DNA of 6,665 bases from an uncultured Campylobacter sp. (GTDB lineage Bacteria > Campylobacterota > Campylobacteria > Campylobacterales > Campylobacteraceae), in contig NZ_CALKTQ010000257.1 of assembly GCF_937997465.1 (NCBI RefSeq), positions 1 through 6,665 of the forward strand, read 5' to 3'. Made by a program: the position numbers and the translations under genes. The notes beneath the pieces are model-generated. The model was not told where the DNA came from. It saw only the letters and a list, made by a program, of their open reading frames with translations, and searched no databases. Positions 1 through 6,233 of the stretch are shown here, piece after piece (position 1 is the first letter of the stretch; each line of letters starts with the position of its first letter).

Positions 1-1032
1 CAGGAAAACGAAAGTCTAAAAGCGCAGATAAAGCAACTGCAAAGCGAGCTAGAGGCCGTAAAATCAAGCGCGGCTAACAAGCAGGACGCGCCTAAGTTGC
101 AGGCCGACGCGGTCAAACTGCTACTGGATAGTTATGCCGACGGTATAAATTTCTTGCAGGGTACGATGGAAGAAAATTTAGAAATACTCAAAAATATAAA
201 CGAGCTAAATAATCTAACCTTTGCCAAGACGGGCGAACTGCGCGAGCAGACGAGCTTTATCGTTAGCTCTATGCAAAACGTCCAGCAAATGAGCGGCGAC
301 CTGCAAAACGACGCCTCGTCGCTAAATAACAGCGTGATGTCGATCGTGGAGATTATAAATCTCATCAAAGATATCTCCGATCAGACGAATTTGCTAGCTC
401 TAAACGCGGCTATCGAAGCGGCTCGCGCGGGCGAACACGGACGCGGATTTGCCGTGGTGGCCGATGAGGTGCGAAAGCTCGCCGAACGCACGCAAAAAGC
501 TACTCTCGAAGTCGAAGTGAATATAAACGGACTTAAACAAAGCTCAAATACTATGATAGGAATGAGTGAGAATTTTTCTCAAATTTCAGGCGACGTCATG
601 CGCGTTTTGAGCGATTTTCAGGGCACTATCGCAAGCGTAAACGAAAATACGCAAAATATCTTAAATCAAACATTAAATTTAACTAACGAAGTTAACGTTA
701 GCAACGGCAAGATCGATCATATAAATATGAAACTAAATGGTTATAGAGCCGTTTTAAACGGCGAATTTGAAAGCATACCTGAGGCCGGGCGTTGCAGATT
801 TGGTAAGTGGTTTAATGAAAAAGTCAAAAATATCGTAAAAGACGCAAAAACGGTGCAAGATATCTCGCGCGATCACGAAAACGTCCATAGCGGGCTAGAG
901 AAAGCGATCAAGATTTTTGCAGATAGTAGTAAAGATAATGCCGCCGGAGTGGAAATCCTAAAAGACGTGGAAAAATCGAGCAAAGTCGGCTTTGAGACGC
1001 TTTTGAACGCGGTTAGAGCGGCGAGGAAATAA
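1..1032 (+). CDS. Methyl-accepting chemotaxis protein with C-terminal CZB zinc-binding domain (5' end outside window)
   Basis: The frame is open from base 1 to the TAA at 1030-1032, giving 343 visible residues. A TTG at 97 is an internal leucine, not the start, because the same frame upstream reads as a charged coiled coil (visible residues 1-30). Residues 124-164 are the chemoreceptor hairpin tip that contacts CheA and CheW (DISDQTN, then NAAIEAARAGE and GFAVVADEVRKLAER), flanked by long helices of roughly 100 residues on each side. Residues 237-300 are a CZB domain with the expected ligands: H240, C265 within CRFGKW, and H292/H296 in an H-x3-H pair. CZB receptors are known to sense zinc or zinc-linked redox signals. 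No transmembrane helix is visible, so it may be cytosolic like H. pylori TlpD, but the missing N-terminus could hold membrane or PAS segments. There is no CheR-tethering pentapeptide at the C-terminus. The family call is firm; the ligand and location are inference. Confidence 0.95.
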   Translation, partial: QENESLKAQIKQLQSELEAVKSSAANKQDAPKLQADAVKLLLDSYADGINFLQGTMEENLEILKNINELNNLTFAKTGELREQTSFIVSSMQNVQQMSGDLQNDASSLNNSVMSIVEIINLIKDISDQTNLLALNAAIEAARAGEHGRGFAVVADEVRKLAERTQKATLEVEVNINGLKQSSNTMIGMSENFSQISGDVMRVLSDFQGTIASVNENTQNILNQTLNLTNEVNVSNGKIDHINMKLNGYRAVLNGEFESIPEAGRCRFGKWFNEKVKNIVKDAKTVQDISRDHENVHSGLEKAIKIFADSSKDNAAGVEILKDVEKSSKVGFETLLNAVRAARK

Positions 1033-1082
1033 TATTATTAATTAAACTGCCCAGCCCAGCAAGGACTTGGCGGTCTTTTGGA

Positions 1083-1124
1083 GATTTAGCGAGTTTGCCG
1101 TGCTTGCGGACGGCTCGCTAAATC
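1083..1124. terminator. Strong inverted repeat between convergent genes, possible bidirectional terminator
   Basis: An 11-bp perfect inverted repeat pairs 1083-1093 (GATTTAGCGAG) with 1114-1124 (CTCGCTAAATC). The 20-base loop contains a further 4-bp stem, CCGT (1098-1101) with ACGG (1110-1113), so the whole can fold as a two-part hairpin. It lies between the stop of the chemoreceptor gene and the stop of the convergent HIT gene, where a shared terminator is expected. Neither side has a clean U-tract: the plus side continues AAATTTGC and the minus side CTCCAAAAG. It is therefore not a textbook intrinsic terminator, and could instead be a repeated intergenic element. Confidence 0.5.
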
Positions 1125-1148
1125 AAATTTGCACTCAAATTTAGAGCG

Positions 1149-1165
1149 TAAATTTTAAAAATTTA
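1149..1165 (-). repeat. AT-only inverted repeat overlapping the HIT stop codon
   Basis: TAAATTT (1149-1155) and AAATTTA (1159-1165) form a 7-bp perfect inverted repeat with a 3-base spacer. It includes the TAA stop of the HIT gene. On the minus strand the transcript is A/U-rich here. It could assist 3'-end formation, but a stem of only A-T pairs is weak, and such words are common in this genome type. Confidence 0.25.
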
Positions 1166-1516
1166 AAACGTGCTTTGCGGATCGGTCGCAGTATCTACCC
1201 AGCCCAGCTTTGCGCCGGCTAGCAGGTGAAAGTGCAGATGCATGACCTCTTGGCCGCCGTTTTCGCCGCAGTTTGTGACTAGGCGGTATCCGCTCTTATC
1301 TACGCCCATTAGCACCGCGACCTCTTGGATAAATTTCGTCATCTCGCCCATCAGCGCCCCATCCATCTCCTGGAAATTTTCAAAGTGTTTTTTCGGGATG
1401 ATTAAAATATGAATCGGAGCCTTTGGATTTATGTCGTTAAAGGCTAGAAATTTGTCGTTTTCCAGCACTTTGTTGCAAGGTATTTCGCCTGCTACGATTT
1501 TTTCGAATATCGTCAT
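1163..1516 (-). CDS. HIT-family protein, HinT-like purine nucleoside phosphoramidase
   Basis: This complete 117-residue protein is of normal size for the HinT branch of the histidine-triad superfamily. The catalytic triad motif is HLHFHLL, with H93, H95 and H97; it follows G87-G88-Q89 and V91. The nucleotide-binding N-terminal half shows the usual F26-N27-D28-I29-N30-P31-K32-A33-P34-x-H36 and I40-P41-K42-K43-H44 segments. HinT enzymes are cytosolic dimers that hydrolyse AMP-lysine and other nucleoside phosphoramidates; the physiological substrate is generally uncertain. The C-terminus (LGWVDTATDPQSTF) differs from the WPPG ending of classical HinT, which affects substrate preference in that family. 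The ATG at 1514-1516 has an AGGAG six bases upstream and a TATAAT promoter about 30 bases upstream. It is transcribed alone, divergently from pheS. In C. jejuni a HIT gene occupies the same place (from memory). Confidence 0.95.
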   Translation of the reverse strand: MTIFEKIVAGEIPCNKVLENDKFLAFNDINPKAPIHILIIPKKHFENFQEMDGALMGEMTKFIQEVAVLMGVDKSGYRLVTNCGENGGQEVMHLHFHLLAGAKLGWVDTATDPQSTF

Positions 1517-1522
1517 GATTTT

Positions 1523-1527
1523 CTCCT
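1523..1527 (-). promoter_or_regulatory. Ribosome binding site of the HIT gene
   Basis: On the minus strand AGGAG lies 6 bases before the ATG at 1516-1514. This is a strong Shine-Dalgarno match and fixes the HIT start. Confidence 0.85.
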
Positions 1528-1544
1528 GGTTAGAATTTGGCTTA

Positions 1545-1550
1545 ATTATA
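1545..1550 (-). promoter_or_regulatory. Predicted sigma70 -10 element for the HIT gene
   Basis: The minus strand reads TTGTTATAATTAAG, with a perfect TATAAT at 1550-1545. The upstream bases are T-rich, as in Campylobacter sigma70 promoters, which have little or no -35 conservation. Transcription would begin near 1538, giving a leader of about 22 bases that includes the AGGAG. There is no room for a riboswitch or leader peptide. Confidence 0.65.
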
Positions 1551-1580
1551 ACAAGTAAAAGTTAAAATTTCCCGCCTTTT

Positions 1581-1605
1581 AGTCAGATTTTATCAAATTT
1601 TGACT
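1581..1605. repeat. AGTCA...TGACT dyad abutting the pheS promoter, possible operator
   Basis: AGTCA (1581-1585) and TGACT (1601-1605) are perfect inverted copies. Inside them A1587/T1599 and 1589-1591/1595-1597 also pair, giving an imperfect dyad centred on 1593. It runs into the -10 of the pheS promoter, a common operator position. I know of no regulator with this site, and short dyads arise easily in AT-rich DNA. Confidence 0.25.
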
Positions 1606-1610
1606 ACAAT
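1605..1610 (+). promoter_or_regulatory. Predicted sigma70 -10 element for the pheST-aroA-ispH operon
   Basis: TACAAT at 1605-1610 follows an AT-rich stretch (TTTATCAAATTTTGAC) with periodic T/A runs of the kind seen in Campylobacter promoters; no -35 match is evident. The predicted start near 1617 leaves a leader of about 23 bases before the pheS TTG. This is the only good -10 between the HIT and pheS genes on this strand. Its first base lies in the right arm of an AGTCA/TGACT dyad (1581-1605). Confidence 0.55.
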
Positions 1611-1627
1611 CTATCCTAAAATTCAGT

Positions 1628-1632
1628 AAAGG
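1628..1632 (+). promoter_or_regulatory. Ribosome binding site supporting the TTG start of pheS
   Basis: AAAGG at 1628-1632 sits 7 bases before the TTG at 1640. No ATG or GTG occurs in frame between this TTG and the upstream in-frame TGA at 1601, so the site decides the start. Confidence 0.65.
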
Positions 1633-1639
1633 TAAAAAC

Positions 1640-2632
1640 TTGCAAGAGTATAGAGAAAGTATCGCAAAATGCGGGAATTTGGCGGATTTAGACAAGATTC
1701 GCGTCGCGCTACTGGGCAAAAAGGGCGCGATCACGTCGGAGTTTGCTAAGCTTAAGGATATGGACGAAGCGGCTAAGAAGGAATTTGCGGCAAATTTAAA
1801 CAAGCTGAGAGACGAATTTGAATCGCTTTTAGCGGCTAAAAAAACCGAGCTTGAAAGCGGCGAGATAAAAGCCAAAATGAAGGCTGAAGCTATTGATATC
1901 ACGCTATTTAACGAGCCTTCGGGTGCTGGCGCACTGCACCCAGTGATGGCTACGATGGATAAGATCATCGAGTACTTTATGATGCAAAATTTCTCGCTCG
2001 AGACGGGGCCGCTGATAGAAGATGATTTCCATAACTTCGAGGCGCTAAATTTGCCTAAATATCACCCTGCGCGCGATATGCAAGATACGTTTTATTTTAA
2101 GGATTTTAGACTCCTTCGCACGCATACTAGCCCAGTGCAGGTGCGCACGATGATGAGCAAAAAGCCGCCGATTCGCATGATAGCGCCGGGAACGGTGTTT
2201 CGCCGCGACATGGATCTAACGCACACGCCGATGTTTCATCAGGTTGAGGGCCTCGTAGTCGAGGAGGGCGGCGCGGTGAGCTTTGCAAATTTAAAATCAA
2301 TGCTTGAAAATTTCTTAAAATACATGTTCGGCGACGTTAAAGTGCGCTTTCGCCCTAGCTTTTTTCCGTTTACGGAGCCTAGCGCGGAGGTCGATATCAG
2401 CTGTATTTTCTGCCACGGCGAGGGATGTCGCGTATGCAAGCAAACCGGTTGGCTCGAGGTGCTAGGATGCGGCGTGGTCGATCCGAACGTCTTTAAGGCC
2501 GTCGGCTATAAAAACGTGAGCGGATACGCATTTGGGCTTGGAGTCGAGAGATTTGCGATGCTGCTTCATCAAATTCCTGATTTGCGCTCGCTATTTGAGG
2601 GAGATTTAAGATTATTGGAGCAGTTTAAATGA
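1640..2632 (+). CDS. pheS: Phenylalanyl-tRNA synthetase alpha subunit
   Basis: The 330-residue product is the usual length for bacterial PheS (about 327-345). Together with PheT it forms the alpha2beta2 enzyme that charges tRNA-Phe with phenylalanine in the cytosol. Residues 1-85 are the N-terminal helical, coiled-coil tRNA-binding arm, with the LGKKGAIT turn at 25-32. The class II catalytic core follows: HTSPVQ (162-167), motif 2 as GTVFRRD (184-190), the substrate pocket segment FPFTEPSAEVD (242-252), and motif 3 as GYAFGLGVERFAML (295-308). A297 is the alanine at the position known to govern amino-acid pocket size. C255, C258, C263 and C266 form a CxxC-x4-CxxC insertion, which E. coli PheS lacks but some other bacteria have. 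Translation starts at TTG, which is uncommon. The stop overlaps the pheT start as ATGA. Identity is certain. Confidence 0.98.
   Translation: MQEYRESIAKCGNLADLDKIRVALLGKKGAITSEFAKLKDMDEAAKKEFAANLNKLRDEFESLLAAKKTELESGEIKAKMKAEAIDITLFNEPSGAGALHPVMATMDKIIEYFMMQNFSLETGPLIEDDFHNFEALNLPKYHPARDMQDTFYFKDFRLLRTHTSPVQVRTMMSKKPPIRMIAPGTVFRRDMDLTHTPMFHQVEGLVVEEGGAVSFANLKSMLENFLKYMFGDVKVRFRPSFFPFTEPSAEVDISCIFCHGEGCRVCKQTGWLEVLGCGVVDPNVFKAVGYKNVSGYAFGLGVERFAMLLHQIPDLRSLFEGDLRLLEQFK
2617..2620 (+). promoter_or_regulatory. Ribosome binding site of pheT inside pheS
   Basis: GGAG lies 8 bases before the pheT ATG at 2629 and within the last codons of pheS. With the ATGA overlap it allows coupled translation and equal output of the two subunits. 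Confidence 0.7.
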
Positions 2633-4962
2633 TAATTTCAAGAAATTGGTTAAGCGAATGGCTGGATATCTCGGGCGTAACGAGCGAAACGTTGCTAAAG
2701 ACGTTAAATTCGATCGGACTCGAGGTTGATAGCTTTAAAGAGATCAGGGTACCTAAAAACATCGTCGTAGGCTACGTAAAAAGCAAGATAAAACACGAAA
2801 ACGCCGAGAAACTAAGCGTTTGTCAAGTGGATGTGGGCGGCGAGACGCTACAAATCGTCTGCGGCGCTAAAAACGTCGAGGCCGGACAGTTCGTGCCGGT
2901 GGCGCTATCTGGCGCCGTTATGCCAAGCGGCCTAGAGATAAAAAGGGCAAAACTGCGCGGAGTCGAGTCAAACGGAATGATCTGCTCATCCGTGGAGCTC
3001 GGGCTTGTTAAAACAAACGACGGCATAATGCCGCTGGATGAAAGTATCGGCGAGCTAAAACTAGGCAAAGAAATTTGCGAATATCCGTTACTAAACGACG
3101 ATATCATCGAGATCGAGCTAACGCCAAACCGCGGAGACTGCCTGAGTGTTTACGGCGTAGCGAGGGATCTGTCGGCTGCGCTTGATCTACCGCTAAAAGA
3201 CGCCGCCAGATACGAAGAGGGCGAAAATTTGCTCGGTATCGGGCGCATTTTGGCTATCCACGCCGAGGAAAATTTACAAAGTAGCTTTCAATACCGAGCC
3301 TTTGAGATAAAAGAGTATTTCGACGAAAATTTATTGATGAAGATCCGTTTGGCACTGATCGAGTGCGATAAACAAAACCGCATCGAGCGCCTGCTAGACT
3401 ACGCTACGCACTCAACCGGCGTGCTTTTTAGCGCGTATGATTACGCAAAGCTCAAAAAGGACGACGAGCGCGCTATTTTTGACCTGCAAAAGGGCGCAAA
3501 TTTGGCGACTGAAATTTTAGCCGGCGGCGAGCTTTTGGGTGTTGGCGGCGTGTATCAGACGGATGCAGCGAGGCTTGACGAAAACAGCAAACTAATCATA
3601 GTTGAGGCTAGCTACACCGATCCGCAAGTGATCGCAACCACGGTCTATGAGGACAAGCAAATGCCGCGCCAAGCGCAGACTTACCGCTCGCTAAGAGGTA
3701 GCGAGCCAAACGTAGGTTTTGGAGCCGATTTTTTATTTAAACAGCTAGCCGCGCTAAAATCGGTCGCGCTTTATGCGGGCTCTCAGCAAAGCGTAATGAC
3801 GCGAGAGCCGAAAGTCGTGAGCTTTACGATGAGCGAAATGCAAAAAATGATCGGTCAAGAAGTCTCTCAAAACGACGTCGTAAGGATACTTAAAAAGCTT
3901 GGATTTAGCCTAACTTTTAACGCCGAAAAAGAGGGCGCGAACGCGAAGGTTCCGCTATTTCGCCACGATATCGTAAATTCTCAAGACGTGTGCGAGGAGA
4001 TCGTGCGAATGGTCGGTATCGACAACATTGCTTCAAAGCCGTTAAATTTTAGCGAAGCAAACCGCGTAAACGATACCTTTGTAGGCTACAAAAACGCGCT
4101 AAATTTGCGTAAAAAAGCGGCTGCGGCCGGATTTTTCGAGAGCGTGCATTATGTATTTGACGACGCGAGCGAGCTAGCCTCGCTCGGTTTTGCGCCTTGC
4201 AAGGCCGAGATAGCCAACCCGATAAATAGCGAGCTTAACACGTTAAGGTCGACGCTTGCAAATCACTTGCTAAAATCGGCCGAGCGAAACGTAAAAAATC
4301 AGCGAAAATCGGTCAAAATTTTCGAATTCGGTAGCGTATTTAGCCAGAGCGGAGAACAAAGCGAGAGATTTGGCTTCGTAGCTAGCGGACTAGCAAAAGA
4401 ACCTAGCCTGCTAAACGGCGCAAAGCCTGCCGATATCGACTTTTTAGGCTTTGCTACGGCCGTTAGAAACGCGGTCGGCGAATTTGAGCTAAAAGCGTGC
4501 GACGATGTAAAATATCTAAGCGAATTTGAACAAGCTAAAATCTATCAAAACGGCGTTTGCGTGGGTTATATCGGTCGCGTGGACGTGCGAGTCGAAGCCG
4601 CGCGCGACCTGCCGCGAACCTATCTTTGCGAGATAGAGTTTGAAAAGCTTAAATTTGACGGCGCAGTCGTCAAAGCCTACTCAAAATTCCCTGCTATCAG
4701 CAGAGACCTAAGTTTAATTGTGCCTAAAACCATGAAATTTGAAGCGATAAAAGAGTGTATAAATGCGCTAAAAATCGAATGCCTAAAAGAATTTGCGCCG
4801 GTTGATATATATTCAGACGATAAGCTCGGAGACGACGTGAGCCTCAGCGTCAAATTTAACTTCCAAGACATACAAAAAACGCTTGAAGACGAGGAAGTGG
4901 CGGCGATAATGGATAAAATTTTGGACGCTTTAAAGCAAAAATTAAATATCGGACTAAGATGA
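2629..4962 (+). CDS. pheT: Phenylalanyl-tRNA synthetase beta subunit
   Basis: This 777-residue protein is slightly shorter than E. coli PheT (795) and has the full domain order. Residues 39-148 are the EMAP-like tRNA-binding fold (CGAKNVEAGQFVPVAL, then KLRGVESNGMICS). The family segment LTPNRGDCLSVYGVARD is at 164-180. About 210-370 is the B3/4 editing region, and 395-470 the B5 domain (VPLFRHDIVNSQDVCEEIVR). The catalytic-like core follows (NPINSELNTLRSTL at 530-543, KIFEFGSVF at 563-571). The FDX-ACB anticodon-binding domain occupies 684-777 (SKFPAISRDLSLIV at the start). The B3/4 region departs from the family: the GQPMHAFD segment of E. coli appears as GVLFSAYD, and the RYERG segment as RSLRG, so hydrolysis of Tyr-tRNA-Phe may be weak or absent. 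That is inference. The first ATG overlaps the pheS stop by four bases, and the stop overlaps aroA the same way. Confidence 0.98.
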   Translation: MIISRNWLSEWLDISGVTSETLLKTLNSIGLEVDSFKEIRVPKNIVVGYVKSKIKHENAEKLSVCQVDVGGETLQIVCGAKNVEAGQFVPVALSGAVMPSGLEIKRAKLRGVESNGMICSSVELGLVKTNDGIMPLDESIGELKLGKEICEYPLLNDDIIEIELTPNRGDCLSVYGVARDLSAALDLPLKDAARYEEGENLLGIGRILAIHAEENLQSSFQYRAFEIKEYFDENLLMKIRLALIECDKQNRIERLLDYATHSTGVLFSAYDYAKLKKDDERAIFDLQKGANLATEILAGGELLGVGGVYQTDAARLDENSKLIIVEASYTDPQVIATTVYEDKQMPRQAQTYRSLRGSEPNVGFGADFLFKQLAALKSVALYAGSQQSVMTREPKVVSFTMSEMQKMIGQEVSQNDVVRILKKLGFSLTFNAEKEGANAKVPLFRHDIVNSQDVCEEIVRMVGIDNIASKPLNFSEANRVNDTFVGYKNALNLRKKAAAAGFFESVHYVFDDASELASLGFAPCKAEIANPINSELNTLRSTLANHLLKSAERNVKNQRKSVKIFEFGSVFSQSGEQSERFGFVASGLAKEPSLLNGAKPADIDFLGFATAVRNAVGEFELKACDDVKYLSEFEQAKIYQNGVCVGYIGRVDVRVEAARDLPRTYLCEIEFEKLKFDGAVVKAYSKFPAISRDLSLIVPKTMKFEAIKECINALKIECLKEFAPVDIYSDDKLGDDVSLSVKFNFQDIQKTLEDEEVAAIMDKILDALKQKLNIGLR

Positions 4963-6233
4963 AAGTTTACGCATTAAGAACGCCGATAAGCGCGAGCCTG
5001 GAAAACATCGCGGCCGATAAATCTATCTCGCATAGATGCGCGATATTTTCGCTTTTAAGCGATAAGCCAAGCCGCGTGAAAAACTATCTAAAGGCCGAGG
5101 ATACGCTAAATACGCTAGAGATCGTAAAAAATTTGGGCGCGCATATCGAGGAAAAAGAGGGCGAGCTAATCATAACTCCGAGCGCAAATTTAAAAGAGCC
5201 TAGCGTAGTTTTAGAGTGCGGAAACTCGGGCACGGCTATGAGGCTTTTTATGGGCTTTTTGGCTGCTAGCGAGGGTTTTTTCGTGCTAAGCGGGGACAAG
5301 TTTTTAAATCGTCGTCCGATGGCGCGCGTGGCTAAACCGCTGATCAGCGTCGGCGCTAAGATAGACGGTGCAAACGGCGGAGATCACGCGCCTTTGGCGA
5401 TCCGCGGCAAGAAGCTGGAGTATTTTAAATTTGATAGCAAAATCGCCTCCGCGCAGGTAAAATCGGCTCTGATTTTGGCGGGACTAAAGTCAAACGGCTG
5501 CGAGCTTAGCGAACCCGAGCTTAGTCGCGATCACACCGAGCGCATGCTAAAAGGTATGGGTGCTAGTTTGCAAATTTTACCCCGCGGCGTCAAGGTTGAA
5601 CCGATGAACGCGCCGCTAAAACCGCTTGAAATTTGCGTTCCAAACGACCCTAGCTCGGCGTTTTTCTTTGCCGTAGCCGCAGCGATAATCCCGAATTCCC
5701 ACATCGTGCTAAAAAATATGTTGCTAAATAAAACGCGCGTGGAGGCCTTTAAAATTTTAGCCAAAATGGGCGTGCAAGTAACGTTTAAAGAAACTTCCGA
5801 CACATACGAAAGCATCGGCGAAATCGAGATAAAGCACGCGCCGCTAAAGGCCGTGGACGTGAGCGAAAATATCTCGTGGCTGATCGATGAGGTGCCTGCG
5901 CTTGCCATCGCATTTGCAAATACGCAGGGCACAAGTAGCGTGAGAAACGCAAAAGAGCTTCGCGTTAAGGAGAGTGACCGCATCGCGATCATGGTGCAAG
6001 GGTTGCGAAAATGCGGACTTGAAGTCGAAGAATTTGAAGACGGCTTTAGCGTAAAAGGCGGCGAGGCAAACTGCGCTATTATAGATAGCAACGGCGATCA
6101 CCGTATCGCGATGAGTTTCGCGGTGCTTGGGCTAAAATGCGGAATGGTTATAGAAAAGAGCGAATTTATCGCGACTTCGTTTCCAAATTTTAGCGGGATT
6201 TTAAGACAACTTGGAGCTAGCGTTGAAGATTGA
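4959..6233 (+). CDS. aroA: 3-phosphoshikimate 1-carboxyvinyltransferase (EPSP synthase)
   Basis: AroA joins phosphoenolpyruvate and shikimate-3-phosphate to give EPSP, the sixth step of the cytosolic shikimate pathway leading to chorismate and aromatic amino acids. The 424-residue length is normal. Visible motifs are K21-S22-x3-R26 (substrate phosphate binding), GNSGTAMR at 88-95, RRPMARV at 118-124, SAQVK at 164-168, RDHTE at 190-194, NKTR at 257-260, catalytic D310, KESDR at 337-341 with E338, GDHRIAM at 379-385 and ATSFPNF at 405-411. SAQVK, RDHTE and NKTR together match the class II signature set, while the GNSGT segment keeps a glycine (G91) where E. coli has Gly96. The ATG overlaps the pheT stop (ATGA) and has no strong Shine-Dalgarno, so it probably depends on coupling from pheT. 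It supplies the pathway that makes phenylalanine for the enzyme encoded just upstream. Confidence 0.97.
   Translation: MKVYALRTPISASLENIAADKSISHRCAIFSLLSDKPSRVKNYLKAEDTLNTLEIVKNLGAHIEEKEGELIITPSANLKEPSVVLECGNSGTAMRLFMGFLAASEGFFVLSGDKFLNRRPMARVAKPLISVGAKIDGANGGDHAPLAIRGKKLEYFKFDSKIASAQVKSALILAGLKSNGCELSEPELSRDHTERMLKGMGASLQILPRGVKVEPMNAPLKPLEICVPNDPSSAFFFAVAAAIIPNSHIVLKNMLLNKTRVEAFKILAKMGVQVTFKETSDTYESIGEIEIKHAPLKAVDVSENISWLIDEVPALAIAFANTQGTSSVRNAKELRVKESDRIAIMVQGLRKCGLEVEEFEDGFSVKGGEANCAIIDSNGDHRIAMSFAVLGLKCGMVIEKSEFIATSFPNFSGILRQLGASVED
6213..6216 (+). promoter_or_regulatory. Ribosome binding site supporting the TTG start of ispH
   Basis: GGAG (in TTGGAG) lies within the end of aroA, 6 bases before the TTG at 6223. 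Its good spacing favours that TTG as the ispH start. Confidence 0.7.

Noticed and set aside
680..702. CTAACG...CGTTAG inverted repeat with a GTTAAC core
   Set aside because: It lies inside the chemoreceptor coding sequence in Asn/Val-rich helix codons and is most simply chance.
97..1032. Chemoreceptor gene starting at the TTG at 97
   Set aside because: The frame is open and codes a coiled coil from base 1 to 96 with no ribosome binding site before the TTG. The gene is cut by the window edge, not started there.
1044..1080. Possible small hairpin ACTGCC/GGCGGT followed by CTTTT after the chemoreceptor stop
   Set aside because: The stem is short, includes a G-U pair and has an 18-base loop. 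It is too weak to call a terminator beside the stronger dyad at 1083-1124.
1517..1639. Leader peptide, T-box or riboswitch ahead of pheS
   Set aside because: Only about 23 transcribed bases precede the start from the predicted promoter. No specifier hairpin, Phe-rich short frame or terminator is visible.
1579..1968. 129-codon open frame on the minus strand across the pheS start
   Set aside because: It looks hydrophobic and signal-like, but it is the mirror of the Lys/Glu-rich coiled coil of PheS. It would also overlap the pheS promoter.
5531..6091. 186-codon open frame on the minus strand inside aroA
   Set aside because: It lies wholly antisense to a well-conserved gene, is rich in Ser/Phe/Ala as antisense frames of this codon usage are, and shows no motif or ribosome binding site.
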